A stretch of DNA of 64,000 bases, from positions 17,496,743 through 17,560,742 of the forward strand of contig OZ021727.1 in assembly GCA_963978545.1 (NCBI GenBank), read 5' to 3'. The DNA is from Linyphia triangularis. Taxonomy: Eukaryota > Arthropoda > Arachnida > Araneae > Linyphiidae. Under the pieces are notes generated by a model that was given only the letters and a program-made list of their open reading frames with translations, did not search any database and was not told the origin of the DNA. The position numbers and the translations under genes were made by a program. Below are positions 10,642 to 21,711 of the stretch, piece by piece (positions within the stretch are counted from its first letter, which is position 1; each line of letters begins with the position of its first letter).

Positions 10642-12181
10642 GTGTGTGTTTGAACTTAAGTTGAAGACCAAAAGAAAATTTTATTATCTATTATTTGTAT
10701 TTTTTATTTTAATGTGAGATGGGATAAAGTAGGTGTAGAAAAGGTTTATTAAATTTGGAAATACTTTACTTGTTAATATGAAGGGGAATGAGGTTGTATA
10801 TTTAGCTTAGCTATTAATTAGAATAGTTTATTTACTAAAGAAACTTTTTGACTCAGCAAGAGTTAATATAAGTTGAAAATAAACCCATAGGAGAATTTTG
10901 AGCAGAAAATTGATCACCTAGTGTTTACACACGGATGCTCAACAAGAAAATGAAATTGAAAATAATAGAAAGAATACAAAAAATGGTAAAAAATACCAAA
11001 TTATAACGAAGACTTCAATTACTAATTATAAATGACTGTGAATTGATTAAAACATTTTATTAAATGTGACTTGATCTTTTGATTATAGTTGAATAAATAG
11101 TTTGACATTCATTCATAAGAGGGTATATACATAGACATAAAGAGGGTAACTTACATTGTTCTCATGTAAGTTACCCTCTATAAGTTACATGTAACCTACA
11201 TGTAAACACTTTGTTTTATCAATCTTGATATTACTCAACATTTTACAGGATATAGTAATTACTGAACATTCCTAAATAGAGTATTGATTTATATGCATTA
11301 AATTTGAGCGAAAGCCCTATAAACTTTGCTCAAAATGTCCATCTACTTCTGTATGTTTAATGCTTTCTAATAAAAAAAAATATAAAATAATGGACAGATT
11401 ACAAGTAAATGACCTACAAATAATCATTATTTGTAGATGAAAAAAATGCTCTTTCTGTTTTTATAGTTTCACTGATTCAACGTGTGAAAAAGCGACGGCG
11501 AGTGATTCTAATAATAATCCATCTTGTTTTATACTTAATTAAAAAAAATAAATTATCCAAAGATTCATTTTTCTCAAACATATTCATGGTGACCCTTTAC
11601 CTTATGATTTCAAAAACTATCCTTCAAAAAATCAAAACTATGTATTTTTGTGATTATTTCACAATTTTTGTACAAATTCAATGAATTTTATGTGTATTTT
11701 TTACAGAATGCGTTAAATGATATGAAATTGCTTGAATACTGTCTGTGAAAAGGTTTAATAGATTCTAAAGAAATGGACGATAAAAAAGGTATTTTTACAT
11801 GGGCTGAAATAGGCCTGATTTTTCATTAATCTGTGTAAGTAATACAAGTATTGTTGTTTGATTGTTTAAGACAAGACAAAAATGAAACTTCTTTTACAAC
11901 AATATACTGTGCATTTTATATTTTTATATTAGAATATTTTTTTATCAAAGTTAACTTAACAATGAAATATAAAAGTTTTGATTGTATTGTTATAAATTAA
12001 AATCGTCCCATTTGAACAGTTTCTCTGATATATGTAGCATCATGGTATATTTTATGAAATATGAGTTTGCGTAAATAATATCCTGCAAATAAAAGTTATT
12101 AAAAATCGTGATTTATATGAGAAAATAATTCCCCGCAATTAAACAAATTTCTTAAATACGTGATTTTCCAACATATTTGCA
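10642..12181. other. AT-rich region upstream of the RasGEF gene
   Basis: No exon is supported here. A perfect hairpin lies at 11142-11178. A possible splice donor (GTAAGT at about 11834) follows a short open stretch beginning ATGGACGAT at about 11773, but that frame hits a stop before the donor; it could at most be an untranslated exon. Confidence 0.45.
11142..11178. repeat. Perfect 15-bp stem hairpin
   Basis: GAGGGTAACTTACAT (11142-11156) and its exact reverse complement (11164-11178) flank a 7-base loop. Related fragments (AGAGGGTATATAC upstream, AAGTTACATGTAACC downstream) suggest the stem grew from local duplications. It is too short for a typical microRNA precursor. Confidence 0.9.
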
Positions 12182-12219
12182 ATGGCGAAAAGGGCTATTA
12201 CTCAGTTAATGAGGAAAAT
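12182..12219 (+). CDS. RalGPS-like gene, coding exon 1
   Basis: ATG followed by AKRAITQLMRK, then a GTAAGT donor at 12220. The exon ends two bases into a codon, and exon 2 supplies the third. It is the least certain exon because the N-terminal residues are not a conserved motif; more upstream 5' exons may exist. Confidence 0.6.
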
Positions 12220-15200
12220 GTAAGTTACTTATCTAATTTCAAAACTAACTTATTAAAAACTTGTAATATTTCGTTTCATTTTTAGTAGGCAGATATAATT
12301 ATAAAAGGAAAAAAAAATTCTGTGCCGGAACAAGTGACTGTTTAACGGAGATTTAACAATTTTTAATATTGCTCTTTTTCGTTATGGAATAGGTGTAATA
12401 CAGAATTGACTTTCTCCAACATAAGTATAAGAAGATTGTGGGGAAGGAAAACTTGATTTATAATTTCAAAATTTAGTAAATTTGTTTAAGCTGCTCAAAG
12501 AAATGATAAATTTTTTAAGCATTTTGTTAAAATGTACTAATTTTTTTAATACCTATATTGTAAATCAGTAGTAATAATCAATCAGTTAACCTTGACAATG
12601 AGTATTTTTCGAAACACATAATGATGTTTTTGAAATAAAACTTAAACATGACAGAAAGTTAAACAACGCTATACTTCAAATTCAAAAATGACTCCAAATC
12701 ACTAAAAAAAAAAGACTTGAAATTTAATTAAAATACTCGAGTCCTTACTTTGTAGTAGACTAGTGCCGGAAAAAACTGATGCCACCAGTGTTAAAGTTTT
12801 CTGTTAAATTAAACTAAATTGTGTACTAAACTGAATTAACTGTGAAAAAACTAAACTGTGTATGATTTATTGGAATTAAGCAAAATCACTCCAACTAATT
12901 AACACTGGCAATATTCCATGAATAACAAAAATCCGCACAAGTTCACAAATGCTGTTTGAGACTTTCCAAAAATAACCTAAAGTTAAATTTGTAAGATTTC
13001 TATTATAAAGTATTGTTTAAAAGTAAATAAATTATTCAATCATATACCAAATTCTTTTCAGGATTCCTGCTCCACGAATTAAAGTTGTTGATGCAGCAGT
13101 GTTTTTGAAGGTCTCAGCTAAGATTTACGCTGTAAGTATACTCTAAACTAATATATATCCACGCATATATATTTAAAAATAATCGCAAATCACGCCTTCT
13201 TGCTACTACGTTAATATAAAAATCTTTTTTGATGTCAGATACCAAAATTGCAGGGGAAAATGTTTTCTTTTACGGCGTTTAAATGAATTTGTAAAAAGAA
13301 ATACAAGTATTATGGAAAATCAATTACATTTAAATTAAAGTCAGCTGTCTAAATTTAAAAAAATTAAATATGATTTGCTTTTTTTAAATAGTCCAAAATT
13401 ATTATTTTTTTTTTTAAATGCGTACCTGACATATTTGTAGAGTAAAAAAAGTATGGTATATACAATTAATACCTTCCTTTTAAAATACTGAATTTTTAAA
13501 TGATGAATTTTTAAAAATTTCAAAATTTCTTCTCAACTAATTTTGAGAATATATACCCATTAAATATACAAATCGCATTTTGGGAAAAGGGAATTTAAAA
13601 TTACAATTATAATTTATTTATTATTATTGATATTGAAAAAATTCAGAGTGTTTATTTTAAAAATAAGTCAAAATGTGACAACTTTTCCGGTGGATTAATT
13701 TGTAGGTACAGAGCCCATTTTGAATTTAGTTTTGAATGTTAAATTACATTTATAACAATCATATTTTTTTCTAGTTGTTTTTCAATTTGTCACTTTAATT
13801 TTTTCAAAAATTGACACATGTCCAGAAAAAAAAGGGGGGAGAGGGGGGGGGGGGAATGGTATGCAAATTATTTTCAAAAACTCATTTTAATGTATCTTTA
13901 TGCATATGGAATTTGCATACAAATTTTTAGATTAAAACACGTATAAGTTTCTAGTAAAAGATACATCAAACACAGAAAAACATATTCTGATAAAGAAAAA
14001 CTAATCTTTATACTAAAACACCAGCTCCCTTTACACTATTTTTTTTCTCCTTTTTTTTATTAAAATCACATTTTTCTTAAACTTCTATTAGATAACAAGA
14101 AAAACCAAAACATGATTTGAACTGGAAATTGAAGGTTCAAAATACGTAAGAATCTCATAATTGGTTTTTAAAAAAATTTCGAACATCTAGTGATGTTCGG
14201 TTTTATTTAAAGATATTTCAAAATATAACTAATCATCTTTATTTTTATTTAGGACCAATTGACTATAATGGATTATGAAGTATTTAAAAATATCACTTAT
14301 GATGTAAGTTCTTCTTTTACTCGTGCATGTTTAAAATGATACCTTAGCGACAAAATTGCATGTTTACAGTTAACTTTTTAAGCACAAATACTAAACTTTT
14401 TATTTTTATGAAATTTTTTTTTAAAAATTTACAAAACTGATCGGAAAAACTAATGGAAACTAATAACGTTTGAAAGTAGTGAATGCGAAATTAATTAACA
14501 ATTAAATTAAATTTGCAGCATTAACTGTCAGAAATAATAACCACAAAATTGCGAATATTTTTTCTGTCTAAAATATAAAGTCTAAATTAATAGAAAATGA
14601 AAACTTTATAATTTGAATGAATGTCTTTTGACAAAACATATGGCAGGCAATAAAATGTACTAGAAGTAAATGAATTAAAAGTAGTATTAATTCAAATTAA
14701 ATGTTGGCTTCTAACATTGATAAAAATGATAAAGTAAAGCCAACTTTAAATGCTTGAACGTGTCTTTAAATTACAAAACTGGATCTGATAAATGCAATAG
14801 TCAAACCCCGTTCCCCGGAATAGATTTAACATGAAATCTCGTTTAACGCGAACTTAAAGCGTACTTATAACTTAACGTTAATTCAATCGTTTAACACGAA
14901 ATTTGATTAATGCGAAGTTAAAGAAGTTCTCCTTTATTAAAACTTATCTATAATTCAATTGTTTAAAACGAAATTTGGTTAATGCGAACAATTTCCCATC
15001 GACTTCGCGCTAACAGGGTTTTATAATATTGATGTATATAATCTACAATTAAGAACTTATAAGAATACTTTCCATCAAGCAATACTAATATTATATTAAT
15101 TGGAATAATTTTTTATAGGAATTGACTTCAAAACCTTATGATCCGTACGATGAAGATCAAGCTCCAAACATAATTGAGATGACAAATCGCTTTAATTACG

Positions 15201-18200
15201 TAAGTAGAATACAATTATTACTGGATTGATTCCCGTGCAGATAAAATTAAAGAACAACTAAGCTTCTAACTATGTGTTTAGCTTTCATGTATCAAATATA
15301 ACTCAATCTTACTTTTAAATCAACATATAAGAAAATGCTATCACATCATTGCAGATTTTTTATGTATACAAAATACTGAAAAATGTATTTAATCAGCAGA
15401 TGGAATTTTAGAGAGTGCCAATGCACATACACATTGAGTAACGCGCTATAAAAGACTAAAATAAGCATCTAACTGTACTTAAGTATTATCCCACAAACAG
15501 TGGCTACATTTTTTGTTGGCGACAAAAAGTTTGAACCACCTGGCCTCCTCGGAGGTACGGTTTGGCTAGGTTGGTTGGTTGGTTGTTTTCAGATTATCTG
15601 GCGCCGTCAGCAACACGAGGGCTATAATGCGCCGAAACATTCGTCATTAGACAAGCCAACATACATTTATAGACTTCCATGCCAAACACGGGACTCGGAA
15701 CCCGCAACCTCGCGGTCTAGAAGCTAGCACGCTAACCACTATACCGTCGGTTTGGCTAGGACCAGATTCGGGGTCTTCTTGAGGAATGTCTCAGTTTGCT
15801 GGAGGATTGAGAATCCGTCCGGAGAGAAACTTTTCAACCGACTAAGAAAATCCATTTGGCGAACTTTTTGTTTCGCCAACAATCGACGGGATAATATGCA
15901 AGTACCGATCGAAATTTGATAGTCCAAAAATAAATGCTTTTAAATCAAAAAGTTAAAATTTGAAAAATTATTTTATTTAGATATGTAACGAGAATGTATC
16001 TAAGTTTATATTTAGAAATTGGTTTAACTGACTTCTGTTCAGCAGCATTGTAAAAAAAAAGTAATGCATCAGAACGTTCAGGTTTATGTACCAGGAACGG
16101 CCAGTTTAATTTTAGAATATTTATTATAAAGTTTTTTGTAACTATGAATTAAAATTTTCATCCCATATATTTAGTAAACGTTATATTTAGTATACATTAA
16201 GAAAAGCGAAAACAACTAAAACATTTAATTACATTTATTGTATTATTAGAAACCATACTAAAGCAGATATAAAACATTTGGGTCAAATATGCTCGACTGA
16301 AAATTGAAACTCTTTGCGAAAAGAATTGTTTAAATTCCAGTTATAATATCGGAAGAGAAATCCATCGGGTGAAACGTAGCACTAATTTAAACAATATTTG
16401 CCTATTTTGTGATTTTTTTCCCCTTCAATTTGGTACCAATAATTAATTGTCTTACTTTTCAGGTCGTCTATTGGGTTTATCGAAAAATATTTTGCGAATT
16501 TACTCCTGAAACCCGAGCTAAAGTGATCGTTCATTTTATCCGTATTGCCAAAGAGCTCGAGAAATTGAACAATTTCAGTTCTCTATTTGCTGTACTCTCC
16601 GCTCTCAACTCGGCAACAATTTCCAGAATGAAGGAAACTTGGAAGGTAGGATACAAATGCATTCGATATCGACATTTGTGAGAGGCTTAAAATACATAAA
16701 AAGTTTGGTTTTTAAATTACAAGAACGTTTTTAATTTTATTATTTATGTATCAGAGTATTCTATGTAAACAGCCGCAACTCAACAAATAAAGATTAACTC
16801 ATTATCACAGATGTCATCGAAGTCATCGAAACTAACTATGAATGAATGAATGAATGAATGAAGATTAGTAGTGCAAGATTATAATAGTATTATTTTAACA
16901 CTGCATGATCACCCAAAAACATATTCTATATAACTTTAAGCATTTTAGTTTTATATTACAGCTTATGTTTTAAGTGTTAAGTGCATATTTAAAGGTGTAT
17001 TTGAATTAATAATGAATTAATTTTGGTAGTGACAATACTTTAACACTAGACTGAAAAAGCTGTTGTATATTAAAAACCATGTTTAAACTTTAAAACAGAG
17101 TACATATTTGTCCCCAAAGCAAATCTTGTTAAAATATCGTAGCTGAAAATATTACTTTTAGAGAAAACTTAAACATCACCTAAAGCTCTTGTATTTGGTA
17201 AATTTAATAACATTTTACACTACGATCTGTAAGAAGGTAATTTCATCCCGTTACTAAAAGAACTCAAAATAATCTCTTAGTTGATTACACGTGGATCTGG
17301 ATTAGGTTCTGAACATCTCGAGAAATAGCTCTCAATTCGAAATTCTTAAGTTTATTGCTTGAGCAAAACTATTAATTCTACATACAGTGTGGCAGTTTAA
17401 ATTAGTGTCGTAATTTTAGGTGTTTGATGCAAAATGGTGAGTTTGAGAGCATACAACTGGAATTTGCAATTACTTGAAATGCTGTGTCTTTTGTATTATG
17501 ACAGTCTTTCTGCAAACATATATATGCTGTGAAATTTATTCTAAACAAGTGAATCAAGAAACGTTTGAACAAAATGATCTTTTATACATCACGTGCTAGA
17601 CTAACAGTGGTAATTTATTATACTAAAAGAACTAATGCAGAGAAACATATTGTTAGTTCTTTGAAAGTAACTTATAGTAAGAACATGTGAATTACCTACT
17701 TATAAATATTCTTTACAGAATAGAATTTTTTTTCAGTATTGGATTCAATTATTGAAATAATGTTTTAAATATTTATTATATTATATTAAAAACACATTTT
17801 ATGCTTTAATTTATTTTTAATTATCCTTTCAATGAGTTTATCTTCATAACTGACACTAACCAATTATTCCAAATAAAATTTTACGAAAGCGATGCGTAAG
17901 ACCCAAATGACTCTAAATAAATGCAACAAATATATTAGGATATTTTTCCAAACGGCATTAAAAGCTTGTTTTGTAAAATATGACAAGGAACTAAAAATAT
18001 ATTTTTTTTAATTTTCTAAGTTACAGATTTTCGTTTCATGATGTTTTTCCAAGTGATTATATAGATTTCAATATTTAAAAAAAAAAAAAAAAAATTGCCA
18101 AGATATGTACTTCCGAACAGAGCTCATTTATAACAATATATTTTTTTTATAATCAAGTATGCTCTTTCTTTTCCAGTATGTACCTAACCAAATGAAAAGG

Positions 18201-21200
18201 AAATTTGAAAAAATGAATGATCTTCTTTCCTTTGAAAATAATTTTGGAGTTTTAAGAAATAGAATGTTCAATACAAAATCGCAATGTATTCCATATATAG
18301 GTAAGATGCCTTGTATTAATATGCTTTATAAATCCTGTATATTAACTTCGCTTTTGTAGGTATGAAAGCAAGTTTCTTTTTTGGTTGTTTTGTCGATGGG
18401 AACGTAATCCGCGGAGGCCTGATAAACCCCCTTGCCGTCATCGTATCAAACTGAAACTGGGTAGATAGGTTCGATGTCGATCACAATGCATTCTATCAAA
18501 TTTTGGGGCTTTTACTGTAACTAGAAGGTCGTTTTTACGGAATACTAATAAACAAACTTGCCGCCATTCAATCGCATTAAAAAAGCATTGAACCTACCTT
18601 TGTTGAAACTCTTTCCTGTTGCCAATTTTTTTTTAATAAATAAATAATAAAATTGTTTTAATCAGAATAAATCAATGATATTTGGATGACGTTCACGTTC
18701 ATTTTTAATAAATAAATTTTGAAAGGTAGTTTGCCGCACATTTTGCTGATAGAAATGTTTTTGATATCGGCGCTGTGTTAATGGATATAAAAGTTGACAA
18801 TGCATATAAAGAAAATTTTAAAACTCTGATTTTATTTGTTGTATTATTTTTCACATTTAATACTTGACTTTTGTAATATTAGTTTTTAATTTCTTAACAA
18901 TTATCAATAAATTATGTTTAATTGTTCATTGAACTCCCATTTCGTGCATTGTTTGTCATGCGGATTACGCTGTGTAGGAAGAAAAAATTATAACATACGT
19001 GCGCATGCGCCACTAAATCTGTGTTGAACGAAGTAATTCTTGTCAGATTCCCAAAAATTACACAAAAATAATTTATAATTAATTTGGCATACTTTGAAAT
19101 AAATATTCATACAACTATCTGACTGTTGTTTAAACAGGATTATACCAAAAAGATGTGATTGCAATTGACGCGGCACAATCCTTAAGCAGGGGTGATGTTA
19201 CTGATGTTCAAGACAAAGAAATACAACTGAGAAAGTTATGGAGCAGCTTAGCTGAGTATCAGAAATACAACTATGGTGAGTGGGCTTTAAATTGCTGAAA
19301 ATTATAATTTACATAATATGTGTATCTTAAATGTTCTCAAAGCATGTCTCGCATTTTAAAACAATTTAAATCTGTGTTTTATCCTGAAGAAAAAAAAAAG
19401 AAGAAAAAAAAGCTTCTATTTAAATCATTAAAAAAAATATATATATATATATATATATTTAGTATATTAGCCAGAATTGGTTTTTATATAAATCAAAAAA
19501 AAAATTTCATTTGTTTCATAGTAATTTATTGTATAAAGTATCTTATTTCTACTTTAAAAAAAATAAAAGGATTTTGTTCCTAGTTTTCTTCCCTCTTTTC
19601 TTAGTTTCAAAATAATATTTATTGGGCACTCCTCCATTATAAAGCATGAAATTTTTCTAGAAAAGCTAAGTCACGTGAACAAACGATTAATTATCATGTA
19701 TTAAGGAACGTTAAAAGTGATATTTAATAAATATTTAGAATAATTACAAAATATAACAATCTGATATTATTAGAACAGTTTCGTGTGTCATAAATTTAAC
19801 TGAAGTTATAAATTTAATGTAGTTTAAAAAAAAAGTGATTGAAGAACAAAACCAATTTTAAAACCTCAACTTTAAAACTTTTTAAATGTAGTTGCCATCT
19901 TAAAATCCTAAGTAATAAGGAATACCGTATTTTGAATAAGAAGTGGTTTAGGAATGAAAAATGCATTGCAAATTTCATACCAAATCGTTAATTTGAGTTA
20001 TTTTGGTTTTTATAGACAATTTGAAAAATCATATTATGATTCAATTGTATTTGGAACCAGAGAATTATTCCAAGGCAATGCAGAAGGCCCTTGACAATGA
20101 ATATTATATGTAAGTTTTTTTTTTAAATAATTTAATTACTTTTTAACCATTAATTGTTAAGTGTTTTACATAATATTTATTAAATGTGAATTAATTAACT
20201 GAAGCAGTCATTTAACTACTTTCTGCTTCAGTTTTTGAAATGGAGAAACACTTTATACATAGTACAATTAAAATAATTTAACTACAAAATGTCATGTCTG
20301 TTTATGCAATTATCTAAATATCTAACTTATATTTTAATAGGACTAATTGCGGATTATCTGTTATTAGAAATCTGTATTTTCAAAATAATATTTTTTTTTA
20401 AATATTCATTAAGATTACTACTAAATTATTAATTAAAATATTTATAAAGTAGCAACTAAAATGTGAATGACTTTCTAATTATATTTAAAGCGTACTTAAT
20501 TTATCTAAAATTTGAAAAACTAATTACGAGTAACTTTAAATTCAATCCATTTAAAAATTATTGACAAAAAAAAATTCTATTTATTTTAATTCGATATTAA
20601 ACAACCAAATGTATTTTTATTATTATTTTCAAGTATAACACCATTATTGCATAAAATAACCATAAAGTAACTAAACAATATGTACACTTGCAAAGTATAA
20701 TAAAAATATAGGCGATAATTTAATATCAGATTGAAGTTAAATAGAAGTAGACTGAATATAAAGTTATTTCCAATTTAAAATAACTACTATTGCTTTTAAT
20801 TAAAACTATTACCAAAAATAATACTATTATTATTTTTACTATTTTTAAACTATTACTTAAAATAATGACAAAGTAACAACTAGAATTTGAATTCCTTACT
20901 ACCTAGCCGACCAAACGGTATAGTGGTTAGCGTGCTAGCTTCTAGACAGCGAGGTTGCTGGTTCGAGTCCCGTGTAAGGAATGGGTGTTTGTAAATGTAT
21001 GTTGGCTTGTCAAATGACGAATGTTTCGGCGCATTACAGCCCTTGTGTTGCTGACAGTGCCAGATAATCTGAAAACAACCAACCTTACTACCTATATTTT
21101 AAGCAAACATTTATTTAATTTATCTAATATATGAAGAGCTAATTGGGAATAACTTTACGTTAAATATACAAAAAAAAAAATTATGTATGAAAAAAATTAT

Positions 21201-21420
21201 ATTCAACTTCAATTCGATATTTAATTATCAAATAATTGCAATTATCAAAATTGCAATTTAAATACTTATTCTAATATTTAATGATTCTGAACATTTGAAA
21301 GTGTATTTTACGTTGCATTTAGGTAACAAATTCGAAAGAGAATATTCGATCAAAAAATAACGAAAAATTATCATTCCATATCTATTTATTTTCAGGTGGT
21401 CAAAAGTGGTTGAACCTTAA
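12182..21420 (+). CDS. RasGEF (CDC25-homology) protein, RalGPS-like; 9 coding exons, 267 aa
   Basis: Nine exons joined at GT-AG boundaries, all phase-compatible, give an 804-nt frame. Coding segments are 12182-12219, 13062-13131, 14253-14303, 15119-15199, 16463-16645, 18177-18300, 19138-19275, 20016-20109 and 21396-21420. RasGEF hallmarks are visible: ADQLTIMD (about residues 36-43), APN then FNYVVYWV (about 70-85), KLNNFSSL (114-121), SALNSATISRMKETW (126-140), ENNFGVLR in the helical hairpin region, and CIPYIG (178-183). The family loads GTP onto Ras-like GTPases at the membrane. The order and wording fit RalGPS (Ral GEF with PH domain and SH3-binding motif) better than C3G, Epac or Sos. 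RalGPS proteins are near 550-600 aa, with a proline motif and PH domain after the catalytic part; here TAA follows the family's usual catalytic-domain end (VVEP). The gene is thus a domain-only form, an isoform with an unseen alternative 3' exon, or a partial duplicate. The ATG is chosen because its exon ends in AT before GTAAGT and the next begins with G, restoring Met-13. Confidence 0.85.
12220..14252 (+). other. Introns 1 and 2 of the RalGPS-like gene
   Basis: AT-rich introns (12220-13061 and 13132-14252) with no additional exon seen. Intron 2 holds two neighbouring G-runs (6 bases at 13834-13839 and 12 at 13843-13854). Confidence 0.7.
13062..13131 (+). CDS. RalGPS-like gene, coding exon 2
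   Basis: Acceptor TTTTCAG, donor GTAAGT. Encodes residues 13-36, from IPAPRIKVV to KVSAKIYA. The DAAVFLKVSAKIYADQLTIMD stretch made with exon 3 is the start of the RasGEF fold. Confidence 0.85.
14253..14303 (+). CDS. RalGPS-like gene, coding exon 3
   Basis: A 51-nt exon encoding DQLTIMDYEVFKNITYD (residues 37-53), with acceptor TTTATTTAG and donor GTAAGT, both in phase 0. QLT-x-MD-x-x-x-F is the conserved first helix of RasGEF catalytic domains. Confidence 0.9.
14802..15022. mobile_element. Small MITE-like element in intron 3
   Basis: The left end CAAACCCCGTT and right end AACAGGGTTTTA are imperfect inverted copies, about 220 bp apart. Inside are several diverged direct copies of a motif like GTTTAACACGAAATTTGATT followed by AATGCGAA. 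GTTTAACGCGAA-type termini are typical of short pogo/Tigger-like (Tc1/mariner superfamily) MITEs. The target duplication is unclear. Confidence 0.55.
15119..15199 (+). CDS. RalGPS-like gene, coding exon 4
   Basis: An 81-nt phase-0 exon, residues 54-80. It contains APNIIEMTNRFNY, matching the family pattern (S/A)PN-x-x-x-(F/M)T-x-x-FN. The stretch before it, with YDPYDEDQ, is acidic and variable in the family. Confidence 0.9.
15484..15896. mobile_element. Inverted-repeat DNA transposon (MITE) carrying a nested SINE
   Basis: The left end TATTATCCC (15484-15492) and right end GGGATAATA (15888-15896) are perfect inverse complements. The similarity goes on inward: both ends carry a TTGTTGGCGA(AA)CAAAAAGTT-like block. 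If the outermost TA is the target duplication and TTATCCC the terminus, it fits the Tc1/mariner superfamily. A SINE with its own target duplication sits inside (15571-15747). No transposase frame is present. Confidence 0.7.
15571..15747 (-). mobile_element. tRNA-derived SINE, 177 bp, flanked by 13-bp target duplication
   Basis: Read on the minus strand it begins with a tRNA-like head: A box TAGTGGTTAGCGTG and B box GGTTCCGAGTCC (one extra base against the consensus). It then has a body shared with 20906-21082 and a (CAAC)n tail. CGGTTTGGCTAGG at 15558-15570 and 15748-15760 is a perfect 13-bp target-site duplication, made inside an older MITE. The head resembles Asp/Glu-type tRNAs, and a SINE of this kind relies on a LINE's reverse transcriptase. 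Confidence 0.88.
16463..16645 (+). CDS. RalGPS-like gene, coding exon 5 (catalytic core)
   Basis: The largest exon, 183 nt, residues 81-141. It has the WV...R-x-x-VI-x-HFI-x-IA-x-x-L-x-x-LNNF block and the SALNSATISRMKETW block, the two most conserved motifs of RasGEF domains. The conserved Asn pair of LNNF and the Arg and Trp of the second motif are present, so the catalytic core is intact. Confidence 0.95.
16646..18176 (+). other. Intron 5 of the RalGPS-like gene
   Basis: The largest intron, AT-rich, with a (TGAA)n microsatellite at 16839-16863 and a 9-bp tandem (GTCATCGAA twice) just before it. No other feature could be supported. Confidence 0.7.
16839..16863. repeat. (TGAA)6 microsatellite
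   Basis: Six uninterrupted TGAA units in intron 5. Confidence 0.95.
18177..18300 (+). CDS. RalGPS-like gene, coding exon 6
   Basis: Residues 142-182 plus the first base of Gly-183. It spans the region around the helical hairpin that, in Sos, pries open the GTPase nucleotide site, with FEKMNDLLSFENNFGVLR, and the start of CIPYIG. Acceptor TTTTCCAG, donor GTAAGA. Confidence 0.92.
18301..19137 (+). other. Intron 6 of the RalGPS-like gene
   Basis: The first half (about 18390-18560) is locally GC-richer and could be part of an unidentified transposon. A 10-bp inverted match (CGTAATCCGC at 18405-18414, GCGGATTACG at 18960-18969) is the only hint of ends. An NRF1-like motif lies at 19000-19011. 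Confidence 0.45.
19000..19011. promoter_or_regulatory. NRF1-like motif TGCGCATGCGCC
   Basis: Matches the NRF1 (insect ewg) consensus TGCGCATGCGCA at 11 of 12 positions, in very AT-rich DNA where such a CpG-containing palindrome is unlikely by chance. It is intronic, so an alternative promoter or a transposon-borne site are both possible. Confidence 0.3.
19138..19275 (+). CDS. RalGPS-like gene, coding exon 7
   Basis: Residues 183-228 plus the first base of Asp-229. It begins GLYQKDVIAIDAA, corresponding to the family's G-x-x-x-x-DL-x-x-I-D segment, here with Val for Leu. Acceptor TTTAAACAG, donor GTGAGT. Confidence 0.9.
19276..20905 (+). other. Introns 7 and 8 (first part) of the RalGPS-like gene
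   Basis: AT-rich, apart from coding exon 8 (20016-20109). An (AT)n microsatellite lies at about 19438-19458, and there are several A-runs. Nothing else was seen before the SINE at 20906. Confidence 0.6.
20016..20109 (+). CDS. RalGPS-like gene, coding exon 8
   Basis: Residues 229-259 plus two bases of Met-260: the C-terminal helices of the RasGEF domain, with LYLEPENYSKAMQKALDNEYY. The position and spacing of the helix before the final EP match RalGPS. Confidence 0.88.
20906..21082 (+). mobile_element. tRNA-derived SINE, 177 bp, flanked by 12-bp target duplication
   Basis: Same family and length as the minus-strand copy at 15571-15747. The A box TAGTGGTTAGCG is at 20921-20932 and a perfect B box GGTTCGAGTCC at 20960-20970. 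The body then shares GGCTTGTCAAATGACGAATG and TTTCGGCGCATTA blocks with the other copy. CCTTACTACCTA at 20894-20905 and 21083-21094 is an exact target-site duplication, so the insertion is fairly young. It lies in the last intron, sense to the host gene. Confidence 0.93.
21396..21420 (+). CDS. RalGPS-like gene, terminal coding exon 9
   Basis: Acceptor ATTTTCAG, then G completing Met-260, then WSKVVEP and TAA at 21418-21420. The last residues align with the end of the catalytic domain in the family, yet the frame stops. Whether an alternative splice here leads to a PH-domain part elsewhere cannot be seen in this window. Confidence 0.75.
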
Positions 21421-21711
21421 ACAGCGCAATATGCGTCAGGGAAAAATAGCTCAACATGACATTTCATATGGAACAGAAGAAAGAACTTGTGAGTTATGCA
21501 ACCACTTGTTTCAACAGTCTCATAGAAATTACCTGCAATGCACATATTATACGAGAAGTTCAATGGAAATTATAACCATACATCAAGACGATATTCCGCA
21601 ATTATTTGTTTTTTAAATATACTGTTTATTTTTTGTGAATTGTTGTTCAATGTACTAGATGGAACCATCTGGAAACATTTTTTAGTTCAATTGCAATGAT
21701 TACTTAAGGAT

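Noticed and set aside
18405..18969. A MITE bounded by CGTAATCCGC and GCGGATTACG
   Set aside because: Only 10 bp match, with no extension and no target-site duplication. Chance pairing cannot be excluded.
20918..20990. A functional tRNA gene
   Set aside because: A and B boxes are present, but the sequence is followed by a shared SINE body and flanked by a target duplication, and a second copy exists. It is a tRNA-derived SINE head.
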